Positions 22,261 to 34,480 of a DNA stretch of 64,000 nt are shown here, piece after piece. The stretch comes from Clusia tigrina (Eukaryota; Arthropoda; Insecta; Diptera; Clusiidae). Location of the stretch: contig OV050030.1 in NCBI GenBank assembly GCA_920105625.2, forward strand, positions 33,474,516 to 33,538,515, given 5' to 3'. A program made the position numbers and the translations under genes. Within the stretch, counting starts at the first letter, position 1. Each line of letters starts with the position of its first letter. The notes below the pieces were generated by a model. The model was not told the DNA's origin. It ran no database searches and saw only the letters and a program-made list of their open reading frames with translations.

Positions 22261-23389
22261 AAGTGTGGTCATCTTCTCAGTCAATGATCCTTGGTATCAG
22301 TAGAGAATTGCTCAGTTATTTACTTGGGTCTTGAGGATATTTTTAAGGATTGGGTCAGAGGGAATATGTAAGCAGGGATAGGGGACAATATCAGTGGTTG
22401 CATAGAGAAACGTTTAGATTACACAACTGACTCTTAGGTAGGGTCTCTAGCTTGGTAGATATATGCCCGAAACGTAGTGAAAATGATGTCTAAAAAATAA
22501 TGTTGGGTTGTTGCTTCATTCCTCAAATGTGGGACTTTTGAAGTGCTTCTTGGCTGAGTAATACAGCTCTATTTTGTAATCTTTTGAGGTGTTACTTCAC
22601 TCAATACATTTGAAGTGCTTCTTCTATGAATTACATAACACCATTTAGTAATATTTTGACGTGTTGTTTCCCTCAATACCAATGTGTGGGACATTTGAAG
22701 TACTTCGTGTGTGAGTAACACATCATTATTTTGTAACCTTTTGTAAACTTACCAATGTATGGGACATTTGAAGTACTTCGTTTAGGAGCAACACATCATT
22801 ATTTAGCAACCTTTTGTAAACTTACCAATGTGTGGGACATTTGAAGTGCTTTCTGTTTGAGTACAACAACTTTTTTTGTAATCTTTTGAGGTGTTGTTTC
22901 ACTCAATAGTTTATAGTTCATAGCTATGCTAGGAAACATTTAAGGAACATTAAAGAGCAATCACTTTTTAAAGAGCAATCACAGTTCACTACTCAGGGCA
23001 AAGAACAGTGAGTCAATGCTATGATTTAAACAGTTCCATTTGGAACTTTGCACCAAATTTCCAGTTGTCTATATAGTTGTATCATTTTAGTCAAAGGGAA
23101 AGTTCGCTAGGGGTCTACACGATATACGTTCTTAAAAATCTGATCCTGCATGGACACCATTGTGCAAATTGGGCTCTAGTTAAAATATAGTATAGATGTA
23201 GGGTTAAACTGTTAAATTGCATATCTCTATCGGTTTCTTCTGAGCTGTTCTCTTTATTTTTTTATTGAACTCCTCAATTTTCCCATTACCTGGTTACTTA
23301 TCTGAATTATCTGTGATTATTATCTATTGAGATATATTTTGTATGTTCCTAATCAGATTCCTTTATTATTCTTTCCTAACCTTTTCGTA
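22261..23389. repeat. Diverged tandem repeat of about 90-100 bp, then plain sequence
   Basis: Between 22500 and 22910 a module with 'tgtgggacatttgaagt', 'cacatcattattt' and 'aaccttttgtaaacttacc' is repeated about five times. 22911-23389 shows no gene. Confidence 0.7.
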
Positions 23390-25215
23390 GGAATTGTGGT
23401 CTTTTTTGTGGTATCTCTACCGTTTTTTTATTCCTTCTTTCTTCCATTATTTTCATAGTTCTTTCCACGGCTCTTTTCCCCATTCTTTCTACCATTTTGC
23501 GCAAATATTTACACCGTATTTACACCGTTCTTCCCACCTTCGTTTGCACCGTTATTTCTGCCATCCTTTCTATCATTCTTTCTACCATTCTTTCTATCAT
23601 TCTTTCTATCATTCTTTCTAATATTCTTTTTACCGCTTTTTCCACTGTTCTTTCCGCCATTATCTTCGCAAAATTTTTCCACTGTTGCTTCCAAGATCCT
23701 TTCCAAAGTTCTTTCGACCATAATTGCAACATTTTTATCTACCATCAATCCAACCGTTCTTTCCACCCTTGTTTCCATCGTTATTTCTACCTTTTTTTTT
23801 CAACTATTATTTCTATTGTTCTTTCCTCTATTATTTCCACATTTCTTTCCATCGCCATTTTCACCATTGTCTCTACCGTGCTTTCCACCATCTTTGTTTC
23901 CACTGTTCTTGAAACCGTTCTTTCCACTGTTCTTGCACCATTATTTTCAGTATTCTTTCCCCCCGTTATTTTCATTGTTCTTTCAGTAACTCTCTTAATA
24001 TAGGAAACTTTCATTTATTCCCTTCCTCTTTATCCCAGTCAGCTTCCTCTTTCTCCTCTTTTCAGTACTTTCCACCGTACTTTCCACTGTTCTTTTCGCC
24101 ATTATTTGATCAAATATTTCCAATTTTCTTTCCATTGTTCTTTCCATTGTTCTTTCTAACATTCTTTCTGCCAAAATTACTACCATAATTAGTACTGTTC
24201 TTTCCACCGACTTTTGAACTGTTCTTTCCATCCCTGTTTCCACCGTTCTTTCCACCATTATTTCTAATGTATTCTATTATTTCCAACCATTATTTCCACA
24301 TTTTTCCATCGTATTTTCCGCCCTTGTTTTCTCTATTCTTTCGTTTGTTCTGTCCAACGTTCTGTCCATCCCTCTCTCCACCGTTCTTTCCACCGTTATT
24401 TCTACTGTTCTTTCCATTGTTCTTTCCATCGTTGTTTTCACCGTTCTCTCCACCTTTATTTCCACCGTTCTTCTCACCGTTCTTTTCACCGTTGTTTCCA
24501 CTTTTCTTTTCACCGTTGTTTCCACTGTTCTTTTCACCGTTCTCTTCATCGTTCTTTTCAACGTTGTTCCCACCGTTGTTTTCTCTGTTCTTTTCACCGT
24601 TGTTTCCACTGTTCTTTTCACCGTTCTCTTCATCGTTCTTTTCACCGTTCTTTCCACCGTTCTTTCCATCGTTCTTTTCACCGTTCTTTCCATCGTTCTT
24701 TTCACCGTTCTCTCCACCATTCTTTCCACCGTTCTCTTCCACGTTCTTTTCACCGTTCTTTCCACTGTTCTTTTCACCGTTTTTTCCACCGCTCTTTCCA
24801 CTGTTCTTTCCACTATTCTCTCCACCATTCTCTTCACAGTTCTCTCCACCGTTCTCTCCACAATTCTCGCCACCGTTCTTTCCACCGTTCTCTCCACCAT
24901 TCTCTCCGCAGTTCTTTCAACTGGTCTTTCCCACTTTCATTCCACTGTTCTTGCAACCATTCTTTCCTACTTTCATTCCACTGTTCTTTCCACCTTTCTT
25001 TCCACCGTTCCTTCAACTGTTCTTTCCCATTTTCATTCCACTGTTCTTTCCACCGTTCTATCCACCGTTCTTTCAACTGTGCTTTCCCACTTTCATTCCA
25101 CTGTTCTTTCCACCATCCTTTCCACCGTTCTTTCCACTGTGCTTGCACCATTATTTTCACTATTCTTTCCACCGTTATTTCCATTGTTCTTTCTGTAACT
25201 GTCTCAATGTATGAA
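23390..25215. repeat. 12-bp minisatellite (ccgttctttcca)
   Basis: Long polypyrimidine array of ccgttctttcca and variants (ccgttcttttca, ctactttcattcca). The flank 'aggaaactttcatttattcccttcctctttat' near 24001 recurs in similar form at about 25212-25242, so array plus flank was duplicated. Strand asymmetry is extreme: C/T on plus, A/G on minus. Frames up to 315 codons (FFPPLFSPF on plus, VERTVERTV on minus) are artefacts of the unit. Confidence 0.95.
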
Positions 25216-27330
25216 AGTTTCATTTCTTCCCTTCCTCTTTATCTCAATCAGTTTACCTCTCTGTTCTTTTCAGTATTAGTTTCTATTCTTCACATTTCTT
25301 CATTTCCTGTTTCGACATCTTTCAAACATTCTTTCATGCCTTCAATAAGCCATTCTGCCCACTGGTTTGCGATTTAGGTCAGTATTCTTCTTGGCTCTCC
25401 TGAGAGTTCGGTAGCTATAACATTTGATTCTGTATCATTATTATATCTCATGATTTGCCTCATTTTTTCTCATTGTCCTGATGATAGTTTCACCTGTTTG
25501 TTTTTTTATTTATTGTGTCCTTGGCTTTTGCTTCCGAAGCGTTCTGTCTCTCTGTCATTTTATCTACTGTTCTATGTGCTCTAATGCTGTCATTCGTCAT
25601 TCTTTCGAAATTTCATTCTTGGAACTTGCGTTTTCAGTTCAAGTTTGTGGAGTTGATTTGCAATTCTACCTTTCGTTTCCTAGAAAATGTATCCATCATT
25701 CTATCTTCTATTATTCTGGGAGTTTTTTATTATTTTTCTTATTACTACTTTTATTACTTATTTGTTCGTTATCAAGTATTATTCTCTCTTCTTCCACTGT
25801 TCTTGTACATATTATCGTTTATCTTCTTCCTCTGTTCTTGTACGTATTATCCTTTATTCTGTATGTTCTTCTTTATTCTTTCGATATCTTTGCATTGTTC
25901 TGAATACTTTTTTTGTTTTGGTTCATTCAGTACATTCAGTTATTAGTTTCCAGTTAAACCTGCCGGGTCTGTCTCTCTAGAGTTCGGTTCTGGATTATAT
26001 TTTATCATTCTTGCAATAGTCTACGAAATGTTCCCCATTTTATATTGTCTTTCTTTTCTCAGACATTTTCGCTATTTTTCTACAACTCCATCACTATTTT
26101 CTTCATTTCCTCGTTATCTGAACGCTTGTAGCTCTCTGTTGTTTCAAGAACTCCAATCTCTTTTGTTCCTTAGCAGTTCTTCAGCAGTCTTACACCATCT
26201 CCCTCCTCATAGCTCTGAAACGGAGGTTGCTCTTTACACGCTCTCCCCTCACTTCTACAACGCCTTTCATACTTTTTATATTGTCTTTTGACCTATTTCA
26301 CTAACATTTTCCGGCGGCCCCTCAATCCGTGCGGTTTATTTTCCCCTGCGGTTTATCGCATTATTTCTATTTTGTTTTGGTTTAGTGTTCTGAACTTTTT
26401 TTTCTGTTCTTCTGTAGTCCCATTAATTAAGTGCAACTGCAGTGGTGTTAATTTTAAGTTTACTTCTTTCCGAACATGTACGCCAACTTTTGCACTTTAC
26501 TCTCCGCATGTGTTACATGCCATGTCATGCCACACCATCCTCCCTCGGCGCCTATCTCACAAGCACGTGCGAGTCAGGCAGCCAAGTTCTCCCTGCTCCA
26601 ACTCGGTGAATTACCTTTCGTTAGTGATTTACCGCTTGGGTGGATAAATGTGTTAATTGTAAAATATCACCAGTGCCTTCCGCAATCCTCCACATTTCCA
26701 ACTCCAACTGTAACTCCAGCACTCCACAGTTCCACGGTTAGTTACCATTAGCACTGAAAGTTCGTAACTTACCTCACTTCACAACACCTGTGTGTGTGCT
26801 CATCCGCACAGCATTTGGCGGGAGTTCACACATTCCACTTGTACGTGTGTTGCGTGGCTCCAATGTTCTCCAATTAATTGCACAGACCTAATATTTAACG
26901 GTAATTTAAAGTTCGTATGGTTCATTTAGTGGGCTTATTAACGCCTACTTCCCCCTTTTAGCAGGGCTCAAATTCTTAGTAAATCGATTCCTTTGTCCTC
27001 TGTAGCAGGTGCATCAGTTCTCACCCTAGTTCGGCGCGCACATTTCTACGACAGCGTGATTGCAGTCTGCGCGGCAGCGGGGTTTGAAATGGAAACTTAA
27101 CCTCGCTTTATGGGTGGGCTGGGAGCAATTCACATCAGTTCAAGGTCGCTGATTGCAATGTTAACGCGCGACCGATTTGTTGGGCTTTCCAGTGCCGGTT
27201 TATTGTGGTTAGTTAGTTGATTTCTGGAGAAGGTTCCCTTAGTAAGTGTTTCAATTTGCTACAAGTGCATTCAATTAGATCGAGTTTTGTGGTAGCAGAG
27301 TATTCTTAAGAACGGCATTCACCGAGAGCA
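25216..27330. other. T-rich spacer grading into unique GC-richer DNA
   Basis: 25216-26400 is pyrimidine-rich decayed repeat with no gene. 26400-27330 is unique and more GC-rich, with words such as gcgcgacc and ggtcgctgattgcaatg; it may hold regulatory sequence or a non-coding exon, but nothing definite is seen. Confidence 0.35.
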
Positions 27331-28250
27331 CTCAACACATTGAAGAGTTAATGATTCAGTCACTCAAAATGCTGAGTTGCAATTCCGGAGACCAACCAAG
27401 AACAGAGCTCACAGCGGCAACGCAATACTTACGAGCAGATGAGTCAATGATTCAGTCACTCAAAATGCTGAGTCATATTCGCAGATCTCATTGCGAGGAG
27501 AAGAACAGTTGTCAGAGAACATTCAACACAGAAGAGTGAATGATTCAATGACTGGAAAGGCAGAGGCGGACTCGCAACTCTCATTACGACTCGAAGAAAA
27601 GCTCTCAAAAAGCACTCCACACATTGAAGAGTGAATGATAACAATCACTCGAAATACCGAGTTGCATATTATTGCTTCGAGAAGAACAGCTTTCACAGAG
27701 AGCACTCAACACATAGGAGAGTGAATGATTCAGTCACTCTAAATGCCTTTCTCATTCCGAAGAATAGCGAAGAACAGTGCTCACAGAGGCAACTCAACAT
27801 AGAAGAGTGAATGATTTAATCACTCAAAATGCCGAGTCGCATTCGCAGATCTCATTGCGAGGAGAAGAACAGCTCTCAGAGAGCACTCAACACAGAAGAG
27901 TGAATGATTCAGTCACTCAAAATACCGATTCACATTCGAAGTTTTCATTATTACACGAAGAACAACGTTCACAGAGAGCACTCAACACATAGAAGATTGA
28001 ATGATTCAATCTCTCGAAATGCACAGTCGCATTCGCAGTTATTAATCGACGAGAAAAACAGCGATCGCAGAGAGCACTCAACATATAAAAGAGTGAATGA
28101 TTCAGTCACTCTAAATACCGTTCTCTTTCCAACGCGAAGAACAGCGCTCTCAGAGAACACTCAACACATAGAAGAGTGAATGATTCAATCACTCAAAATG
28201 CCGAGTCGTATTCGCAACTCTCAATACGACGAGTTTTAAAACACATTCGG
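27331..28250. repeat. Tandem repeat of 90-98 bp, about ten copies
   Basis: Each unit contains an agagtgaatgattcagtc-like core followed by actc, at about 27342, 27440, 27535, 27629, 27719, 27806, 27898, 27995, 28092 and 28174, plus 'aatgccgagtcgcattcgc' and 'gaagaacagctctcagagag' segments. The core is nearly palindromic (gagtga…tcactc). Copies are diverged, so the array is old. Short frames inside it shift from unit to unit and are not genes. Confidence 0.9.
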
Positions 28251-30044
28251 TTTCGTGTCTCTCGCACTCTCTTTTGGTAGCAAGCAAACCATTTGTTCAA
28301 CTCTCATTTGTACGCACAGGTACCTACTCTCAGCAAAAACCGGTTTGACCACACTACAAATGACAGAAGAGAATGAACAGCAGGAATTGATTGACAGCGA
28401 TTCCCCTTCACTCATTTGAATTCATTCATTCAGATTTCCTTCAAAGCGATCAAGGGAACAATTCGAGTACAGTTAAGGGAACACTTTAAAGAAATGGTGA
28501 AGAAGGAATCGCTGTTGTTCAGTGATTTGTGGAACTCGGAATCATTGTTGTTTAGTGATTTGTGGAACTCTTCCATCTCTGGTAATGGCATTGGGATATT
28601 TTTAAGTCATTCCGAGAGTTCGATTTCAGACAGTTTTTATTTGTTTTTGAACTAGCGTGAAACTCCTATCCTAGCGTTAAATATAATTCACGGGAACTGT
28701 TCCTTGACTTAATTTGGGAGTATTAAACATAATTTTTGATAAAGTTGGAACTGTTGAAAACATTTTCTGGGCCTGGAGAAGTCTTCAATATTCAAAAGGA
28801 GTACTCATACAATAGTTCTGGTGGTAATTTGACACTATTGGATGTAGCTTTTAACCCAAAGTTGGAACACTTGAAAATATGTTCCTTTCCTCTGAATAAT
28901 GGGCCTTGAACAGTCTTCTAGGAACACTTCTGGTGGTAATTTGGCACTATTGAATATAGTTTTTGACCTAAAGTCGGTACTTTTGAGACTCTCTTTGTAA
29001 ACAATGGTCCTGTAGAAGTCTTCCATAGTCACATAGGAGTACACTCACACAACATTTCTGGTGATAGCACTGCACTGAGGACATTTCACTTTACGATTAG
29101 GAATGAAAATATGAGTCATGTTTCTGGAACTTCAGTATTCTCTAGAACTCTCTTATTGCGGAAATAGTCAAGTATTAACGGGTAAACCAGTACTCGAACT
29201 CGTACTCGAGTATTCGGATGACTGTAGAATATTCGAGTGCTCTCACGAGTACAATAGCCAGGTACTTGCCAGTACAGTGTGTTCCATAAAAAAGTACACA
29301 CAAAAATAAAAAAGCTTGCTTTGTGTTTATTGCCTAAAAAAATATGTTGTAATTGCTTCCTTGACACCTTTTAGTGTAATACTCTCTCAGATTCTCCAGA
29401 TTCTTTTAATATCTTGATAATGTCCTAATATCCTTGTGGCCACAATTTTCCTTTCTACGAGTTTGCTTGTCATTTACGATTGCACTTTTCCGTTTAGTTT
29501 CATATCTGGGGTCTGTGAATGCCTGTCTAATAGAGGTGCCCTAATTTTTACCTCTCCATGAGCCGTAGCACTGTCTTTTTGGAGGATACAGTCATTATTT
29601 CCAACACCATAGAATAACTCTGGGGATTGCAATAACAAATTGTTATACATTCTTCAAAGATTCCTCGGTGGCCCCATGTCAGTTCGTAGACTTTCATTTC
29701 TAAATTTGAATAGTAACAAATCTGTCTGTTCTCTGGATGCTTAACCATTCCTTGAAGTAACTTGTGACTACTTTTTGTCTCGATTTTTTAATAGAATAGT
29801 TATAGAATATGACTAAAGTTTGCATCATTTCATCAATGACAGTTCAAGCTGTCGGCTTTTTAATCGAATAATAATCGAATGAGTTCAAAGTATTCTTCAT
29901 TTTCCCCAATCACAGTTCAAATTCTAGTTTACCGAATCAAGTAGGTATTTTTTAGTTTAGAAGTTCTCCGCATTCTCTCTCGCTTATAACGATAACATTA
30001 TACAGGACCTAATTTACGCTCATGTACATGTGTGAGTGGTTTAG
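28251..30044. repeat. Spacer with a three-copy ~115-bp repeat at 28720-29065
   Basis: The module 'gaagtcttc…ggagtac…aatagttctggtggtaatttg.cactattg' occurs about three times between 28720 and 29065. 28251-28720 and 29066-30044 hold no recognisable gene. Around 29190-29255 there is a quasi-palindrome rich in actcg/cgagt. Confidence 0.6.
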
Positions 30045-30215
30045 ATTTAGATTTATTTAAGGATGTTATACACCGCACCCTGAAAGATCTATTTATGATC
30101 TATTATTATTTGAAAGATGAGGATAGTCTCATCCACAGATCTTCTGTCAGGTAAATTTCCGACAGGAATTCATATATTTTGGAGGCATCAAGGTGAGGGT
30201 ACTTGCTCATATGGG
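30045..30215 (-). mobile_element. Non-LTR 3' end fragment
   Basis: Minus-strand copy of the 3' UTR seen at 6065-6250, with atttatttaaggatgttatacaccgc, gaaagatctat, catct…cttctgtcagg and aggaattcatatatt. It is about 170 bp, truncated. Confidence 0.75.
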
Positions 30216-31095
30216 GGGAGTTACTACCCCAAAAACACCCCCTGTGTGGACTCCTGGAAATTCGTAGGTGCTTGATAATATATTTCTCGTGGGTGGGGGA
30301 TAAACTATCCTAAAAAATACCCACTCAGTGCACGCCTGGAAATTTGTATATTTTGGCAAATATATTTCAAGTGGGTGGGGCAGTTACTACCCCAAAAGAG
30401 AGAGAGCGAAAAACTAGAGATAGAGCGAAAAACTAGACATAGAGCGAAAAAACTTGAGAGAGAGAGCGAAAAAACTCGAGAGAGAGAGAGAGAGCGAAAA
30501 AACTCGAAAGAGAGAGCGAGCGAAAAAACTCGAAAGAGAGAGCGAAAAACTTGAGAGAGAGCGAAAAAACTCGAGAGAGGGCAAAAAAACTCGAGAGAGA
30601 TCGAAAAACTCGAGAGAGATCGAAAAACTCGAGAGAGAGAGCGAAAAACTTCGAGAGAGGGCAAAAAAAAACCGAGAGAGACCGAAAAACTCGAGAGAGA
30701 GAGCGAAAACACTCGAAATGGAGCGACAAAACTAGAGATAGAGCGAAAAAACTTTAGAGAGAGGGCAAACAAAAGCCGAGAGAGAGCGAAAAACTTGAGA
30801 GAGAGCCAAAAAAACTCGAGAGCGAAAAACCCCCAGAGAGAGCGAAAAACTTGAGAGAGAGCGTAAAAAGTCGAGAGAGAGAGAGCGAAAAACTTGAGAG
30901 AGAGAGAGCGAAAAAACTCGAGAGAGGCAAATAAAAGCGAAAAACTACAGATAGAGCGAAAAAACTTGAGAGAGAGGAAAAAAATTCGAGAGAGAGCTAA
31001 AAAATACTCGAGAGAGAGCGAAAAAAACTGAGATAGAGCGAAAAAGCTCGAGAGAGAGCGAACCCTCTGTGTGGACTCCTGGAAATTTGTATGAA
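30216..31095. repeat. GAGA-type purine array inserted between two copies of a short repeat
   Basis: At 30216-30385 an ~85-bp module (gtgtggactcctggaaatt…gtgggtgggg…ttactacccc) occurs about twice. From about 30395 to 31060 runs an array of gagagagcgaaaaactc-like units of variable length. Straight after the array, at 31066-31090, the module end gtgtggactcctggaaattt recurs. Frames on both strands are low-complexity (ERAKKLERE; SRVFRSLS) and are not genes. Confidence 0.85.
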
Positions 31096-32203
31096 TGGAT
31101 TTCTCTAAACTTGACTTTGATTCCTTGAATGTAGAGGACTGTTTTTGTAGGTCCAGAAATATCTTTTACTGCGGATGCTTCCTTTCTATAGATCCAATTT
31201 GTATCCACTTGCAGGGCTTTATTTTAACCATCTGTGGGGAAACTACTGGTATAATAAGATGTATCTCATTTAGTTGGTCGGTTAAATCTTACAGAATAAC
31301 TGCTCAGCTCTTAAAATGTCCTTTTTGTACTGGTAAACATACTCCCCCCCCCTAGTTCCAGGCCGTTTCCATTTAAATCTTGACGATTTTAAGCTGCACT
31401 CACATAACTCTTCACACTGAATACATTGATTTGGCACTTCAGCCAAAGAGAGTGTTGCCAAATAAGAAGGAACAATAAAAAGCCGAGAAGGACGGGTTCC
31501 GGTCGGGACGGGACGGAACGGGTCGGGGCGAGTAGCGAGTCAAGCGAGTTTTATGCAAATATATAAAATGCTAAAGTTGAACCTCTGAAGGAAAGAATGA
31601 ATGAATGAATGAATGCATAACAAACATAAACACACTCGTACAAAGTTCCAAGGAGGCTTCTGCTTGCTTCCTTCCGTCTTCGAGCTGTTGGCTCAGTGCC
31701 AACAATTTCGGTGAACTGAACTCCAGTGTATACTCGTAAGATTAGAAAAGGACTCATAAAGGGCAAGGAAACGATGAACGTTTTGTTCATAATAATCAGC
31801 AACAACAGTTACATCGTCAGCAGCTACAACAACCACAGTCACATCATCATCATCAGCAACAACCAACCAGTAATTGCTGCAAACACTCACATTGCTGCAA
31901 TGTGTGCGTTGGTTTAAGAGGTCGTCGGCCGGGATTAGGACCCGCAGAAAAATCCCAATTCTGAAATTCTCAAATTATGTGCAATTTATAGGTTAGGTTT
32001 GTTGAAATTGGCTTTGCCACGTCCGCCCTCGTAACTCCCAGTGCCTCTCCCCCTCCCCCAGCACAGAAGCCATTGCCAAAATGTGAGAGGACAATTTATT
32101 GCGAGCAACCAAGGATGTGTGGGAAATTGAGTGGAATTTATAGTTTTGCAATTTGTGCCGGCGGCGTTTTTCCGTCAAACTAAAAAAAAAAGGATGAACA
32201 AGT

Positions 32204-32240
<37 letters not shown>

Positions 32241-32449
32241 TCCAAAAATAAAGGATGCAAAATTAACAACAACCAAAAACAAAAGGATGAAAAAGTGAAC
32301 AGAAAAGTGCCTTTTCCTTTGCTAAACGAAAATGTTGCCTCAAATTTAAGAAACAAGTGTATTTATTCTAGGATTAGCTTCATTTAAAGTGCCTTCAAGC
32401 TACGCGTGATTCTCGACGGCATCTCTGGGAATCGTTCGGGCACACAATC
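31096..32449. promoter_or_regulatory. Unique upstream region and probable 5' leader of the 32450 gene
   Basis: Unique DNA with caacaa/catcat patches (31790-31870; (CAA)n at 32202-32240) of the kind common in fly 5' UTRs. A run of seven c at 31344-31350 and aatg repeats at 31598-31615 are simple sequence. No core promoter can be assigned; the leader may also come from a distant upstream exon. Confidence 0.3.
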
Positions 32450-33155
32450 ATGTCCGGGTCGTTTAATTTCAATCGGCACAGCTTGGAATTGCGCGGACAG
32501 GACACCTCACTGCTGACCGCCGCCGCCAGTCAGCGTCGACGCGAACGCAGAAGGCAGCAAAATCGTCAAGAGTCATGGTTTCGTCACTCAATGCCGCCGG
32601 CGTTGAGTCGCGACTTCGAGTCCATTGAGAATCTGGCGCAGACCACAACCAATGGCTTGGACGAGCAATTGGCCGCCTCGTTTTCGGGCCGACTGGCGAC
32701 CAGTTCGCCCTCTGGGACGGCGACGGACACCGGCACTGCCACGGGCAGCGTCAGTGGCAGCGGTGGCAGTGTCACCATTTGCGGCAGTCGTGTCGGTGGC
32801 TTTCATTTGAACAGTGCCAATAGCAATCTCGGTTTCATTGACTCCGACGGTTCGAACACACCCGTCACACCGCTAGCCTCGACCTCAGCGTCCATATATG
32901 GCGGCGTTGGTGGTCAGCAGCATGGCTCTGCGTCTGCTGTATCGGTGGGTACGCTATCATCAATGCAGGCGGCTACCTCGGCCAGTGGGGCAGGTCCAAC
33001 GCGCCAGAAGTCGGCCATGCGGCGGAAAGACTCGAAAGGGTCCATGTTGTCGAAACAAAGTGCGAACAGTGTGCGGAGTCGCGCCTCCGCAATGGCGGCC
33101 AAGGGTCTACGTATAACCACATCGTTCCTACGGCGCAAACGCAAGGAGTATGAAG
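32450..33155 (+). CDS. First coding exon of a large unidentified protein
   Basis: The frame runs from ATG 32450 to a consensus donor, gaag|gtgagt at 33155/33156, giving 235 codons plus one base. Third positions are strongly GC-rich, unlike all flanking DNA, which supports real coding. The protein begins MSGSFNFNRHSLELRGQ, has a very basic stretch (QRRRERRRQQNRQ), a Ser/Thr/Gly-rich low-complexity middle, and a basic end (KSAMRRKDSKGSML…TTSFLRRKRKEYEG). This resembles disordered, phosphorylatable N termini of cytoplasmic signalling or cytoskeletal proteins; no domain is visible and I do not name it. Read-through past the donor stops after a few codons. No following exon was recognised, so the intron is long and may include the rest of the window. 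Confidence 0.8.
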
Positions 33156-33800
33156 GTGAGTTGTTGTTAAGATATGAAGGGATTTAAATGGAGAGAGAAA
33201 GATAGAGAGATAGAAAGAGAGAGAGATAGAAAGAGAGAGATAGAAAGAGAGAGAGATAGAAAGAGAGAGAGAGACAGAAAGGAGAAAGAGAGAAAGGGAG
33301 AAAGAGCGAAAGGGAGAAAGGGAGAAAGGGAGGAAGAGAGAAAGAGAGAAACAGAGAAAGAGAGAAAGAGAGAAAGAGGGAAAGAGAGAAAGAGGGAAAG
33401 AGATAAAGAGAGAAAGATAGAAAGATAGAAAGAGAGAAAGAGGGAAAGAGGGAAAGAGGGAAAGAGGGAAAGAGGGAAAGAGGGAAAGAGGGAAAGAGGG
33501 AAAGAGGGAAAGAGGGAAAGAGGGAAAGAGGGAAAGAGGGAAAGAGGGAAAGAGGGAAAGAGGGAAAGAGGGAAAGAGGGAAAGAGGGAAAGAAGGAAAG
33601 AGGGAAAAAGAGAAAGAGATAAAGAGATAAAGAGAGAAAGAGATAAAGAGATAAAGAGATAAAGAGAGAAAGAAAGAAAGAAAGAGATAAAGAGAGAAAG
33701 AGAGAGAGATCTCTGGAAAGGGAAGTTGCTGCTGCCGTGGATATCCATTGAGTGAACCAGCACTATTAGGAAAATTGTTGCTAACTGGATTTTACTGGTC

Positions 33801-33835
<35 letters not shown>

Positions 33836-34009
33836 GATTGTTGTTAGGATATGAAGGGATTTGTATGTTGAGTAAGAATGGAAGTCAGTGAAGGAAGAGA
33901 GAAAGAGAGAAAGAGAAAAAGAGAGAAAGAGAGAAAGAGAGAAAGCGAGAAAGAGAGAAAGAGAGAAATAGAGAGAAAGAGAGAAAGAGAGAAAGAGAGA
34001 AAGAGAGAA

Positions 34010-34046
<37 letters not shown>

Positions 34047-34070
34047 GAGAAAGAGAGAGAGAGAAAGAGA

Positions 34071-34113
<43 letters not shown>

Positions 34114-34480
34114 GGAAAGAGAGAAAGAGAGAAAGAAGGAAAGAGAGAAATAAGGAAATAGAGAAAGAAGGAAATAGAGAAGGAAGGAAATAGAGAAGGA
34201 GAGAAATAGAGAAAGAGAGAAAGAGAGAAATAGAGAAGTAGAGAAGTAGAGAAAGAGAGAAAGAGAGAAATAGAGAAATAGAGAAAGAGAGAAAGAGAGA
34301 AATAGAGAAATAGAGAAATAGAGAAAGAGAGAAAGAGAGAAAGAGAGAAAGAGAGAAAGAGAGAAAGAGAGAAATAGAGAAAGAGAGAAAGAGAAAGACA
34401 GAGCGAAAGAGAGAGCGAAAGAGGGAGAATGAGAGAGAATGAGAGATTGTTGTTAAGATATGAAGGGATTTATATTACTC
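33156..34480. repeat. Purine microsatellites (GAGAAA, GGGAAAGA) with duplicated flanks
   Basis: (gagaaa)- and (agagggaa)-type arrays fill 33190-33710 and 33893-34440, separated by (att)n at 33806-33835. The short flank 'ttgttaagatatgaagggattt' lies before the first array (33162-33185), before the second (33841-33863) and after it (34444-34470). 'tctggaaagggaag' plus 'ccattgagtgaacc' follow the first array and recur, diverged, after the second (34510-34545). Frames of up to 198 codons (SLSLSLF; ERERKRE) are artefacts. Confidence 0.95.

Noticed and set aside
24267..25214. 315-codon F/P-rich frame and its VERTVERT mirror
   Set aside because: Translation of a polypyrimidine minisatellite.
27331..28250. 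CRISPR-like array
   Set aside because: Spacers are themselves repeated, units drift, and the genome is eukaryotic.
33167..34153. Ser/Leu- or Glu/Arg/Lys-rich frames in purine arrays
   Set aside because: Microsatellite translation, low-complexity in every frame.
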